Positions 42,340 through 50,177 of a stretch of 64,000 nt of DNA are shown here, one piece after another. Under the pieces are notes generated by a model. The model did not search any database, was not told the origin of the DNA, and was given only the letters and a program-made list of their open reading frames with translations. The DNA comes from JAQTRU01 sp041645555 (lineage in GTDB: Bacteria; Patescibacteriota; Patescibacteriia; Patescibacteriales; JAQTRU01): positions 19,605 to 83,604 of the forward strand of contig JBAZPX010000004.1 in assembly GCA_041645555.1 (NCBI GenBank). The letters run 5' to 3'. Positions within the stretch are counted from its first letter, which is position 1. Each line of letters opens with the position of its first letter. Made by a program: the position numbers and the translations under genes.

Positions 42340-42825
42340 ATGTACACCCTGGTACCAAGCGCGAGAACTTGTTTTAAAACCTTAGGTTATATATTGCTTC
42401 GTCTCGTCCCCGCGCCATCGCCAAAGCTATAGCGGCGTGCGATCGAAGTCCCGCAGCATTGTGGGACGGAGTGGGGTCAAGATATTTATAAAATTAAATC
42501 ATGCTTTCCCCAGGTTATCCACGGCTATAATTTTAGCTAACATTAGCAAAAATAAAAAGAAAAGTCCACTAAAACGTGGACTTATCCCCAATTTATAAAA
42601 AATGACTTAAGTCTACAAAAACGTGGACTAAAGTCTTAACAAATGTCATTGCGAGGAGTGTAGCGACGAAGCAATCTAACGAATGATGTGTGGGCACAAA
42701 ATAACATTTTTAGATTAAAATCATTGTGCGTGAGATTGCTTCGTCAGTCGTCCCGAAGGCTCGGGACTCCTTCCTCGCAATGACATGATAAATGTTCTAC
42801 GAAAAACAATTAGCCAAAAAACAAA
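42340..42825. other. repeat-rich gap without genes
   Basis: No convincing gene. It holds two CATTGCGAGG-type elements (42645-42680 and, inverted, 42730-42786, the latter split by a TCCCGA/TCGGGA palindrome), two AGTCCAC/GTGGACT hairpins (about 42573 and 42607), GC-rich palindromes near 42400-42470 and a near DnaA-box TTATCCACG at about 42518. Confidence 0.6.
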
Positions 42826-42828
42826 AAA

Positions 42829-42858
42829 GCCCACCTATCAGTTTTTACTGAAGTGGAC
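42829..42858 (-). terminator. terminator of the 42884 small gene
   Basis: On the minus strand GTCCAC...GTGGGC with inner CAGT/ACTG, followed by TTTTTTG. Confidence 0.75.
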
Positions 42859-42883
42859 TTTTACATTTACGAAGACTGGCAGA

Positions 42884-43048
42884 TCAGGAATAACGTTTCT
42901 CTCCGGTTGCGTCATTCCATTCCGGATGCCTACCGTCCCGAAGACGACCCTCAATACAGCGGTACCAACCAGTAGCGAAACATTTACCAGGCCTCCAAAC
43001 AAACTGGTGTTCATACTGGCCAATAGGAAGCCACTCAATCACGCCCAT
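42884..43048 (-). CDS. small Trp/Arg-rich protein
   Basis: 54 codons from an ATG preceded by AAAGGA. The product (start MGVIEWLPIGQYEHQF) has four Trp and ten Arg or Lys, a soluble-protein composition. A competing open frame at 42838-43038 gives a hydrophobic Val/Leu peptide with a TTG start and looks less natural. A TTGACA box with a weak -10 (about 43108-43135) and the downstream terminator make a single-gene unit. No family is recognised. Confidence 0.5.
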   Translation of the reverse strand: MGVIEWLPIGQYEHQFVWRPGKCFATGWYRCIEGRLRDGRHPEWNDATGEKRYS

Positions 43049-43184
43049 ATATTTCATCCTTTTAAAGGGTTAATCCAATACGGGAAAAAACATGACTTTG
43101 TATGATGTAAAATATAAAAATCTTTGTCAATATAAATATCGCTAAAAAGTTCTACAAAGAACTTTTATTCAATATTAGCCAAAA

Positions 43185-43424
43185 TCATACTAAATGCTTA
43201 TTAGTAAAAGCACAACCAGAACTTGATTTTAGATATTTCTCAAATTTATAAGCTTTTTGTTTCTCAGCAAAAGCGGAATACCATCTTAGTATATAAGGTC
43301 GCCTTGTGCTTGAATATCGCGCATTCCCGGAATTATGCTCTTCTAATCTTCGTTTTAAATCAGAAGTCACGCCAATATAGCGGCTTTCATCCTTTTTGCT
43401 CTGCAATATATAAGTATAATACAT
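43185..43424 (-). CDS. GIY-YIG domain protein (UPF0213-like)
   Basis: 79 residues: YYTYILQSKKDESRYIGVTSDLKRRLEEHNSG and EKQKAYKFEKYLKS, the order of Tyr, YIG, Arg and Glu expected for a GIY-YIG nuclease. It is slightly shorter than usual and ends ALTNKHL-like without the common SG-x-AF helix extension, so the end may be trimmed. Such single-domain proteins are frequent in CPR genomes and possibly mobile. Confidence 0.82.
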   Translation of the reverse strand: MYYTYILQSKKDESRYIGVTSDLKRRLEEHNSGNARYSSTRRPYILRWYSAFAEKQKAYKFEKYLKSSSGCAFTNKHLV

Positions 43425-43552
43425 ACATTTTGCGGCCCCACTCCGTCAAGACTCCGCGGGGCACCACTTCGCCTATTTTATGTTTGTTATACTTAATCAA
43501 TTTTATATGTGCTGTGCACCGCGAAGCTCCGAGGTTAAACCGAGGAGCGAAG

Positions 43553-43629
43553 TGGTGGACCTTAAGGGATTCGAACCCTTGACCCCTTCCATGCCATGGA
43601 AGTGCTCTAGCCAGCTGAGCTAAAGGCCC
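43553..43629 (-). tRNA. tRNA-Ala (anticodon GGC)
   Basis: Acceptor GGGCCTT pairs with AAGGTCC. The anticodon stem CTTCC/GGAAG has loop ATGGCAT, giving GGC. The T-loop is TTCGAAT, the discriminator is A, and a CCA is encoded. A GC-rich palindrome (CTCCTCGG/CCTCGGAG-like) lies just past its 3' end. Confidence 0.94.
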
Positions 43630-43858
43630 GGACATTAACCATTAACTTTTAACAGTTAACAATTAACAGATTAATGTTCTACGTAAAACTTTTAAATGGT
43701 TATAACTAACTTTTTGGCTAATATTAAATAAAAAACTAATAAAACGTTATCAAATTATGACTTTAGTCTACAATAATGTGGACTTTACCGATTTACAAAC
43801 CAAATTCAGAAAAAACGGTTTGACCTCTGTAATCCCGCCAAGGGCGGGACGAAAGTGG

Positions 43859-43925
43859 GTGCTCTTGGCAGGAACCCCACAGTAATATTCACTTCGTTCA
43901 TATTGCGCGGGGCAAGTCGAACCTG
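43859..43925 (-). pseudogene. fragment of tRNA-Arg 3' end split by a 42-bp palindrome
   Basis: The minus strand repeats the T-arm and 3' acceptor strand of the intact tRNA-Arg (CAGGTTCGA and TTCCTGCCAAGAGCAC), but 42 bp (43875-43916) are inserted in the T-loop. The insert has CCCC/GGGG ends and AATAT/ATATT inside. The 5' part of the tRNA is absent. Two more hairpins (CCTGA TTT TCAGG and AGGCC TTTT GGCCT) follow toward the intact gene. Confidence 0.75.
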
Positions 43926-43971
43926 AAAATCAGGCCAAAAGGCCTCTGCCCTCCCCACCTGCCATCGCCTG

Positions 43972-44043
43972 TGCTCTTGGCAGGAATCGAACCTGCATCT
44001 AGGGCTTAGGAGTCCCTTGTTCTATCCATTGAACTACAAGGGC
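43972..44043 (-). tRNA. tRNA-Arg (anticodon CCT)
   Basis: Acceptor GCCCTTG pairs with CAAGAGC with one mismatch. The anticodon loop CTCCTAA gives CCT, the D-arm is GTTC...GAAC and the T-loop is TTCGATT. The anticodon stem has one A-G mismatch at its closing pair. CCA is not encoded. Confidence 0.9.
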
Positions 44044-44228
44044 GAGAAAAAATCAAATTGCTTAAAAATAAAAAGTTTACCCCGTTAGAAAAATACCTTT
44101 GACTAAGTCGAAGGTATATAATATTCTATCGCAATTAGCAATAAAAAGCTACTGGGAAACAACGCATTTCTAATGGGGTGAATTAGAAATCCACAGTCTA
44201 AATACCATCTTAACCTATATTTTTACTT

Positions 44229-44257
44229 TTGACAAACCCCCCTCATTAACCTACAAT
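44229..44257 (+). promoter_or_regulatory. sigma-70 promoter for the bactofilin unit
   Basis: TTGACA, a 17-bp spacer and TACAAT, followed by AAGGAGG at 44265-44271. Confidence 0.8.
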
Positions 44258-44279
44258 TAACTAGAAGGAGGATCTTAAA

Positions 44280-44303
44280 ATGATAACTCTAAAAGGCAAA
44301 TAA
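44280..44303 (+). CDS. possible 7-codon leader peptide (MITLKGK)
   Basis: ATG ATA ACT CTA AAA GGC AAA TAA sits eight bases after a perfect AAGGAGG, while the bactofilin start 37 bp further on has no ribosome site. AGGCAAAT near its end pairs with ATTTGCCT at about 44324-44331, forming a hairpin over the stop codon. This looks like a translated leader that could regulate the downstream gene. Confidence 0.4.
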   Translation: MITLKGK

Positions 44304-44340
44304 ACTCGGGTAAAAAGGGGGATTTGCCTGCCTAAAAACT

Positions 44341-44715
44341 ATGTTTAAATCACAGGGCGACAAAGAAAAAATCAAGGAGGTGGAAACGATCATCGGGCCG
44401 TCAATCAAGGTCAAGGGCAATTTTAACGGCCAGGGCAATATCGTCGTGGAAGGAATCCTGGAGGGGAGCTTAAAAACCAACGGCGACGTCTTTATTGGAG
44501 ACAAGGCCAAAATCGCCGCTACCATTGAAGCGCACGAAGCCAGAATCGGCGGCGAAGTTTCGGGCAACATAAAAATTAAAAAGTATGTGGAAATTGCCGC
44601 TTCCGCCAAAATCTTCGGGGATATTGAATGCGCCTCCATGTCTGTTGAAAGGGGAGCAATCTTAAACGGCAAATGCACTATGATCCCGGAAAGAAAAGAT
44701 GAGGTGAAAAGTTAA
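44341..44715 (+). CDS. bactofilin (polymer-forming cytoskeletal protein)
   Basis: 124 residues with the short-repeat beta-helix of bactofilins: ETIIGPSIKVKGNFNGQGNIVVEGILEGSLKTNGDVFIGDKAKIAA and then GEVSGNIKIKKYVEIAASAKIFGDIECASMSVERGAILNGKC. Such proteins form filaments under the membrane that place cell-wall or appendage factors. Usual length. Followed by the DAG-kinase-like gene after 71 bp. Confidence 0.93.
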   Translation: MFKSQGDKEKIKEVETIIGPSIKVKGNFNGQGNIVVEGILEGSLKTNGDVFIGDKAKIAATIEAHEARIGGEVSGNIKIKKYVEIAASAKIFGDIECASMSVERGAILNGKCTMIPERKDEVKS

Positions 44716-44786
44716 GTTAATCATTCTTGCTTTATTAAAAAAGTTCCAACTTTTAACTTTTGAATTTTAACTTTTGATTTTTTTGT

Positions 44787-45560
44787 ATGCATATTTACAT
44801 TTACGACGATTACGTAAATACAAAAAAATACGATAACGCTTTGGCGCGCATTGAAACCCGGATTACGGACCTGGGACTAAACGGAAAAATTATCCGCCTG
44901 GGTCTTTTGCGGAACATTAACGAAGCCGTGGAGAACGAAATAAAGAGGGGAGCCAAGACCATTGTCGCGGTCGGCAATGACGGAACGGTCAATAAAATAA
45001 TCAACGCCATTATCAGCGCGGGAATAAACAACCAGATGGACGTTGAGGTGCCTTTGGGCATTATTCCGGTTGGAAACGAGGGCAACCTAATCGCCGAAAC
45101 TTTAGGAATCGGCAAAGAAGAAGAAGCCGGAGACGTTTTGTCCGCCCGCCGGATTGAAAAATTAGATATTGCCCAAGCGGGCAATAGTTTTTTTATCTCC
45201 CAAGCGAGAATCGCGAGCCAGGGCACGACTTTAGAAATTGAAAAAAATTATTCCATAGAAATAATGGAGCCGGGAGAAATAAACGTTATTAATCTTTCAG
45301 TCTTTTCCGACCTCCCCGAGGAAGCGCAAGCCAACCCACGGGACGGAATTTTAGAACTCTATATAAAAACCAAAGCCGGAAGGAAACTCACTAAATTAAA
45401 CCCTTCCTCTAACCAAAGTCTTTTTTCTTTAAAAAAACTAACGATTATAAACAAAAAATACCCAATTATCCTGGATAACGCCATTGAAATTTCCACCCCG
45501 GCTGAAATAAGCGTCAACAGGAGTTTGAATGTGATTGTGGGGAAGGAACGACGATTCTAG
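44787..45560 (+). CDS. diacylglycerol-kinase catalytic domain protein
   Basis: 257 residues. The nucleotide-binding part reads TIVAVGNDGTVNKIINAII and LGIIPVGNEGNLIAETLGI, matching the GGDGT and PxGT-N motifs of DAGK_cat with GND instead of GGD. A short beta-rich C-terminal domain follows (to ISVNRSLNVIVGK). It is shorter than the usual 290-330 residues of lipid kinases. Lipid (diacylglycerol or sphingoid) phosphorylation is the family role; the substrate here is uncertain. Confidence 0.82.
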   Translation: MHIYIYDDYVNTKKYDNALARIETRITDLGLNGKIIRLGLLRNINEAVENEIKRGAKTIVAVGNDGTVNKIINAIISAGINNQMDVEVPLGIIPVGNEGNLIAETLGIGKEEEAGDVLSARRIEKLDIAQAGNSFFISQARIASQGTTLEIEKNYSIEIMEPGEINVINLSVFSDLPEEAQANPRDGILELYIKTKAGRKLTKLNPSSNQSLFSLKKLTIINKKYPIILDNAIEISTPAEISVNRSLNVIVGKERRF

Positions 45561-45656
45561 GTTTTGGGTTTTGGATGTTGGATGCTAGGTTTTAGGATTT
45601 AGAAAATAAAGAAGTTCGGATAAAAATGAGTTAAGTGAAACAATTTTAATATTTTT

Positions 45657-46202
45657 ATGAAAACGATTTTGGTTATAGCTCTGCTTATACCCACAATAGT
45701 ATTTGCTCAAAAAAACGATAATTATGAGTGTATCGCTGAAACAATATTACAAGATTGCAAAGACCGTCTTATTCTGACATCTTCGGGCGATGAACTATGG
45801 TGGCCAATAAGTGAACAAAATAGAAATGTTACCTTTCTAACTCAATATATAATCAATAAAGAAGCGGGGTACCGAGAAAAATACAAAAATATTATTGACA
45901 TAGGCTGGTTTGATTTTGTTTTATATTGCGAAAAACCAGGAGAAGGTGTAGTAACACATAAAAATAATACATTGAGCTACAACCAAAATCATTTTTTATG
46001 GTTAGATAGACCTATTGATTGTGCAGTTAAAAAATACGAGGAAAGCAACTTTATTAAATTTGAACCATCGATTAGTTTTTTTAGCTTTGCCCCCTTCTCA
46101 ATCAATTTTTTTCCTATCTCAATAATTGGAGGCATAGCTGTTCTATTTTTTATTAATCGTAAGTATCAATTTATACAGATTAACATAAATAAAAAGAATT
46201 AA
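45657..46202 (+). CDS. hypothetical exported protein with C-terminal membrane helix
   Basis: 181 residues: signal peptide (MKTILVIALLIPTIVFAQ), an outer domain (about 19-140) with two Cys pairs (ECIAETILQDC and YCEKPG...DCAVKK), then one membrane helix (about 150-168) and a basic end. Coding DNA is AT-rich compared with the neighbours. No family is recognised. Confidence 0.5.
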   Translation: MKTILVIALLIPTIVFAQKNDNYECIAETILQDCKDRLILTSSGDELWWPISEQNRNVTFLTQYIINKEAGYREKYKNIIDIGWFDFVLYCEKPGEGVVTHKNNTLSYNQNHFLWLDRPIDCAVKKYEESNFIKFEPSISFFSFAPFSINFFPISIIGGIAVLFFINRKYQFIQININKKN

Positions 46203-46263
46203 AATTGCATCGCCTAACACGGCATATTTGGTTCGCGAGCTAAATAAAATTATTTTGTAAAAT

Positions 46264-46641
46264 ATGGAAATACTAGGATATATACTTTACGCGATCCTCC
46301 TATTTGTCACGGCAGTGTGGATGTATGGCGTAAGAAAAAAAGTGGATGTAATGTACCCAACAGTGCTTGGCAGTATTTACTTTGTAATTGTAAGCATAAT
46401 TTTCCCGCTGTATAATATTAATTTCCTGCACATTTTATGGGTCGGACCGCTTATCTATATATCCATCATAACCATAAATACCTTATTTTTCATAATAAAA
46501 ATTCCTTTGATTTATGATCTACTACGTTTTATTTGCGATCTGTATACCTCAATATTAAGAATAGGACTGGACAAAAACAAAATAAAGCATCAACAGGAAA
46601 AATTAGATAAGGAATTTGTAGAAAATTATTTTAAAAAATAA
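46264..46641 (+). CDS. hypothetical three-helix membrane protein
   Basis: 125 residues, hydrophobic at about 3-20, 36-56 and 60-82, with a charged C-terminal helix (KNKIKHQQEKLDKEFVENYFKK). AT-rich like its two neighbours. No family is recognised. Confidence 0.45.
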   Translation: MEILGYILYAILLFVTAVWMYGVRKKVDVMYPTVLGSIYFVIVSIIFPLYNINFLHILWVGPLIYISIITINTLFFIIKIPLIYDLLRFICDLYTSILRIGLDKNKIKHQQEKLDKEFVENYFKK

Positions 46642-46728
46642 GATTTTCCCGTTGCGGCAGAGTCTCTCACGGAGGACTCTGCCGATAATTTACACCAAAC
46701 AATAATAATTTATCCTTTAATTATAAAT

Positions 46729-47292
46729 ATGGAAAAAACAATTTCTTATTTAAACAGCAAGATTTGGTATAGATTAGTAAAAGTCGCATACATTTTTTCT
46801 TTTCTAGCAGCGTGCGCTTTAACGGTTTTTATATTATTCTCGTTTTGTTATAAAACCTCTGAAGTTATTGATAATCCCAACACTAAAATAATTTGTCAGA
46901 CAGGAAACAAGAAACAATTTTTAATAAAAGATGTTTTTAGTAATAATGACATACCAACTACTATACCAGATTATTATGTTGCAACTGATAAATTTTCTAA
47001 AAAAATATCCAACTTTTGTATAACGCCGCTTGACCCGGAAAAGAAATCATACACCTTGGAAGAATTACAAGCCTCCTCTCTAGAAGAATTACAAGCCGTA
47101 GGTGCAAAACCTAAAGATGGATTTATTCCTTATCCATACAGAATTGAAAAAAAGTATATAGAGGTCAAGGAAGGTGCTACAATATCAGTAATTTATTCAC
47201 TAATCGGCTTGATTATAATGGCTCTTATTTTTGAAACTCTGAAACGAGTGTTTTATTATGTTGTACTTGGAACAATAAAACCTAAAAAATAA
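46729..47292 (+). CDS. hypothetical membrane protein with an outer loop
   Basis: 187 residues: membrane helix about 19-40, an outer domain (about 42-150) with two Cys (IICQTG and NFCITP) and a tandem SLEELQA repeat, and a second helix about 152-175 before a basic end. AT-rich. It forms a run with the two preceding genes on the same strand. No family is recognised. Confidence 0.48.
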   Translation: MEKTISYLNSKIWYRLVKVAYIFSFLAACALTVFILFSFCYKTSEVIDNPNTKIICQTGNKKQFLIKDVFSNNDIPTTIPDYYVATDKFSKKISNFCITPLDPEKKSYTLEELQASSLEELQAVGAKPKDGFIPYPYRIEKKYIEVKEGATISVIYSLIGLIIMALIFETLKRVFYYVVLGTIKPKK

Positions 47293-47438
47293 AATTCTCC
47301 CGAATAATACTGCCGCCGGCTCCAAGCTCCGCGTGGAGCTGACGGGGCGAAACACATAATTTATTACCACCGGATTTTTGTCCTTTGACAGAATGTTTTT
47401 AAAAGATTACCCCCAAATAAAACAACAGGAGGCGCGAC

Positions 47439-47603
47439 ATGGCACAATTAGTTAAAAAAGATCAACTTTCAGGAAAATCTGGTTTGGTGGCTACAAGCCG
47501 AACCCCCTTTCCCGAAGACGAGATTCGCAGATTAACCGCCAAACTGGAAAGATTTGCCCTCGTGCAAGAGGATGAAGATCTTTTCCAAATTTTCGGTGAA
47601 TAA
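47439..47603 (+). CDS. small soluble orphan protein (54 aa)
   Basis: The ATG stands after AACAGGAGGCGCGAC, a strong ribosome site. The product has a lysine-rich start and an acidic amphipathic second half (PEDEIRRLTAKLERFALVQE). TTGACA with a 17-bp spacer and a poor -10 lies at 47385, and a terminator closes the unit at 47613. No family is recognised. Confidence 0.6.
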   Translation: MAQLVKKDQLSGKSGLVATSRTPFPEDEIRRLTAKLERFALVQEDEDLFQIFGE

Positions 47604-47612
47604 ACTTCACCC

Positions 47613-47632
47613 GGGGACGGAACATCGTCCCC
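47613..47632 (+). terminator. rho-independent terminator
   Basis: GGGGACG pairs with CGTCCCC and is followed by GTCTTTT. Confidence 0.85.
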
Positions 47633-47700
47633 GTCTTTTAAAAGCATTTTGTTATTTCTCTTTATCTACGGTTCTTATTTTAGAAACGGCAAAAAGGCGA

Positions 47701-47741
47701 AAAACTGCTCTTCAAAACGAATATTTTTAGGAAGCTAACTA
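47701..47741 (+). promoter_or_regulatory. shared leader element, copy 1
   Basis: GCTCTTCAAAACGAATATTT with TAGGAAGC, repeated at 47897-47925 before the next small gene with only a few changes. Both copies stand 30-60 bp before a GGAGG site. Confidence 0.55.
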
Positions 47742-47768
47742 ATCCAACAATTTAAAAGGAGGGGCGCC

Positions 47769-47888
47769 ATGCCTACTTTTTTGACTATAACGGCTATTAC
47801 ACTGGGTGTGGTTGCCGTTTTGGCAATCATATTCCGCGAAAAAATCGGGGAAGCCTGGGAGTGGTTTTCTTACACGGCTGGATGGTGA
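47769..47888 (+). CDS. 39-residue single-helix membrane peptide
   Basis: ATG after AAAAGGAGGGGCGCC. The product has one membrane helix (about 3-22, TFLTITAITLGVVAVLAIIF) and a short Trp-rich amphipathic tail (EKIGEAWEWFSYTAGW), ending with TGA. This is like small membrane-active or regulatory peptides. The function is unknown. Confidence 0.6.
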   Translation: MPTFLTITAITLGVVAVLAIIFREKIGEAWEWFSYTAGW

Positions 47889-47959
47889 GAGAAAATTTGC
47901 TCTTCAAAACTAATATTTTCAGGAAGCGAAAACAACAAATGAAATGAAGGGAGGGCCGT

Positions 47960-48223
47960 ATGGCAGATCTAACAAGACTAAATGAAGCGCGTGTCCAAGA
48001 TGGAGCTGGCGGAACCAGATTAGTCGGGCCGGGAGACCAGGTAAATTTATCGCCCGAGATGGATATTGAATCCGCGCGTGAGTGGCTCGGCCAGGGGCCG
48101 TATACTATCTTATGGATAGGCCAATGGCCATGTGGCCAAGTAATGCTCCACCTAAAGACCACGGGCGGGCAGAATAGCGGAGAGGTAAACGCTCCTGCCT
48201 CTGAGTTCAAATGCGCTGCATAA
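47960..48223 (+). CDS. small soluble orphan protein (87 aa)
   Basis: ATG after GAAGGGAGGGCCGT. It is richer in G+C than the surroundings. The product is acidic with a compact beta-rich middle (YTILWIGQWPCGQVMLHLKT). It is preceded by the second copy of the shared leader element and followed by a terminator hairpin. No family is recognised. Confidence 0.55.
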   Translation: MADLTRLNEARVQDGAGGTRLVGPGDQVNLSPEMDIESAREWLGQGPYTILWIGQWPCGQVMLHLKTTGGQNSGEVNAPASEFKCAA

Positions 48224-48250
48224 CAGCGATCTCCATTCAATCTATGACAT

Positions 48251-48273
48251 GGGGAGACAATTTTCGTCTCCCC
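48251..48273 (+). terminator. terminator-like hairpin
   Basis: A perfect 8-bp stem GGGGAGAC/GTCTCCCC with a short T-rich tail (ACTTTCT). Confidence 0.65.
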
Positions 48274-48486
48274 ACTTTCTAAAAGTATTTGTTTTAACTG
48301 CCGTCGGCTTTAGCTCCGCGTGGAGCTAGAGAGATAAACCCCACCTCACCTCCGCCTCGGCAAGCCTCCGGCCCGCTTCTCCGCCAGCTGGCGGATTCAG
48401 CGAGGCGAGCGAGACGGGCTAGCCCTCTCCTTAAATCCCCCTTACCCCCTTTACCGAAAGGGGGTATAAAAAGGGGGCAAAATAAT

Positions 48487-48864
48487 ATGGAAAATAAAAT
48501 TAGTAAAAGTTTATACTGGACGCCAAGAATTTTATCAATAATCTTCTTATTGTTCCTCGCGATGTTCTCATTGGACGTTTTTGAAACGGGATTGACCGCC
48601 GGGCAAATAGCCATCGGTTTATTTATGCATAATATCCCTGTTTTTATTCTGGCGATTGTCCTTTTGATATCATGGAAATACGAAATTGTCGGAGGGATAG
48701 GATTTATTCTGGCCGGGCTGGTTTATATCGCTCTGCTTATGAGAAACCCATTCCAGTGGTATATGTTATCCTGGGCTATCCAAATTTCCGGAATGGCTTT
48801 TTTAACAGGAATATTATTTCTTATCGGCTGGTTTAAAAAAAATAAAAAAAGCCTTCCTTTATAG
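48487..48864 (+). CDS. conserved four-helix membrane protein
   Basis: 125 residues with helices about 13-35, 40-62, 66-84 and 90-115. Patterned residues: LDVFETG, MHNIPVFILAIVLLISWKYEIVGGIGFI. This motif set is shared by a widely distributed family of small membrane proteins (DUF7670-like as I recall). The function is unknown. A hairpin (GCCTTC/GAAGGC) overlaps its end. Confidence 0.65.
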   Translation: MENKISKSLYWTPRILSIIFLLFLAMFSLDVFETGLTAGQIAIGLFMHNIPVFILAIVLLISWKYEIVGGIGFILAGLVYIALLMRNPFQWYMLSWAIQISGMAFLTGILFLIGWFKKNKKSLPL

Positions 48865-48886
48865 AAGGCGGCGGGACAAAAAAAAT

Positions 48887-49282
48887 ATGAAAAAAAATTT
48901 TTGTTCAGGTATTCATATCCTAATTCAAAAAGGAAATCAATATCTTCTCTTATATAGAAACCCCAAAGACAAAGAAGATCCTAAATGCTGGGATTTGCCC
49001 GGAGGCGGTATTCATTTCGGAGAACAACCGCTCAAAGCGGCTATCCGAGAAGCGAAAGAAGAAACGGGAATTGATATAAAAATTACAAAGATTCTCGCCC
49101 TTGGAGCTATGCCTTATAGAGGGGCCTGGTCAATTGGGACGACAGTGGCCGGGAAGTATTGCCGTGGTAAAATTAGACTAAGCAAGGAACACACCGATTA
49201 CAAATGGGTTAGTAAGCGCGAATTGCGTTCAATAAAACCGAAAAGCGAAAACCTTGAGTCCCTGTTTAAATATTCATTGTAA
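48887..49282 (+). CDS. Nudix hydrolase
   Basis: 131 residues with a complete Nudix box GGGIHFGEQPLKAAIREAKEETGI (read as G-x5-E-x7-REAKEETGI). It hydrolyses a nucleoside diphosphate linked to another group; the substrate is not evident. First of several small enzymes in the same orientation. Confidence 0.88.
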   Translation: MKKNFCSGIHILIQKGNQYLLLYRNPKDKEDPKCWDLPGGGIHFGEQPLKAAIREAKEETGIDIKITKILALGAMPYRGAWSIGTTVAGKYCRGKIRLSKEHTDYKWVSKRELRSIKPKSENLESLFKYSL

Positions 49283-49305
49283 AAATTTAATCCGCCCTGA
49301 ATAAT

Positions 49306-49665
49306 ATGTTAATAAAAGATTTACAAAATTGTGAAGAAATAATTGCCGGAGATAAGACAATCCTCCGCGAAGTTTTGCATCCAAAAAATAAGGATTTACA
49401 GATTCGCTATAGTTTAGCTCATTCAATTGTAAAACCCGGCGAAACTTCATCGCCTCATAAACTTAAAACTTCTGAAGTTTATTATATTCTGGAAGGGGAG
49501 GGTATAATGTATATTGAAAATGAATCGGAAAAGGTTCATTCTGGCCAAGCTGTCTATATTCCGCCGAACGCCAAACAATATATTAAAAATACCGGAAATT
49601 TAGACTTAAAATTTTTATGCATCGTGGACCCGGCTTGGAGGCCGGAGGATGAAGAAGTTGTTTAG
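49306..49665 (+). CDS. cupin-domain protein
   Basis: 119 residues; cupin motif 1 IVKPGETSSPHKLKTSEVYYILEGEG and motif 2 GQAVYIPPNAKQYIKNTG. One expected motif-1 His is replaced (SPHKL keeps one), so metal binding may be altered. The role is unknown. Confidence 0.82.
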   Translation: MLIKDLQNCEEIIAGDKTILREVLHPKNKDLQIRYSLAHSIVKPGETSSPHKLKTSEVYYILEGEGIMYIENESEKVHSGQAVYIPPNAKQYIKNTGNLDLKFLCIVDPAWRPEDEEVV

Positions 49666-49689
49666 ACATAAAATAAGCAGATAACAGCT

Positions 49690-50064
49690 ATGAAAATTAT
49701 TAAAAGAGAAGAATCTTTATCCGCGGAAAAACCCGAGGGAATAAACGTCCGCTATTATTTACGCGATGAATACGAAGTGCATTATAACGAGCAGGCGGCG
49801 GGTTCAACGCAAACCTGGCACCATCACGATAAAATCCTGGAGACTTTGTACATTATCAAAGGCGAATTAATCGCTAAATGGAGAATAGGCGATAAAATTG
49901 AGCAGCAGATTGTTGAAACCGGCGACCTGGTTGAAACGGAAAACACCCCGCATACTTTTATTAACAACACGGATAAAGTTGTAAAATTTATTGTTATAAA
50001 ACAAGTGCCAACGGGAATAAATAAGAAGGATATTTTAAAGGGAGATAAAGTAATTGACCAATAA
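49690..50064 (+). CDS. cupin-domain protein
   Basis: 124 residues; motif 1 STQTWHHHDKILETLYIIKGE (His-rich, good metal site) and motif 2 GDLVETENTPHTFINNTDK. It follows the previous cupin by 25 bp. The substrate is unknown. Confidence 0.82.
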   Translation: MKIIKREESLSAEKPEGINVRYYLRDEYEVHYNEQAAGSTQTWHHHDKILETLYIIKGELIAKWRIGDKIEQQIVETGDLVETENTPHTFINNTDKVVKFIVIKQVPTGINKKDILKGDKVIDQ

Positions 50065-50177
50065 ACTGCAGTCGGCTCCTTGCTCCGTATAGAGCTGACG
50101 GGGAAATCCCCCCCAACCCTCCGCCTCGGCAAGCCGATAGGCGAGATGGGCCTTTATCAAGGGGGCAATAAAATAAT

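Noticed and set aside
42838..43038. Hydrophobic 66-residue frame on the minus strand
   Set aside because: It has a TTG start without a ribosome site and overlaps the better 54-codon frame at 42884-43048. Either could be wrong, but the second has soluble-protein composition.
43859..44043. Attachment site of an integrated element at tRNA-Arg
   Set aside because: The repeat of the tRNA 3' end is only about 50 bp from the gene, with no integrase or cargo between them.
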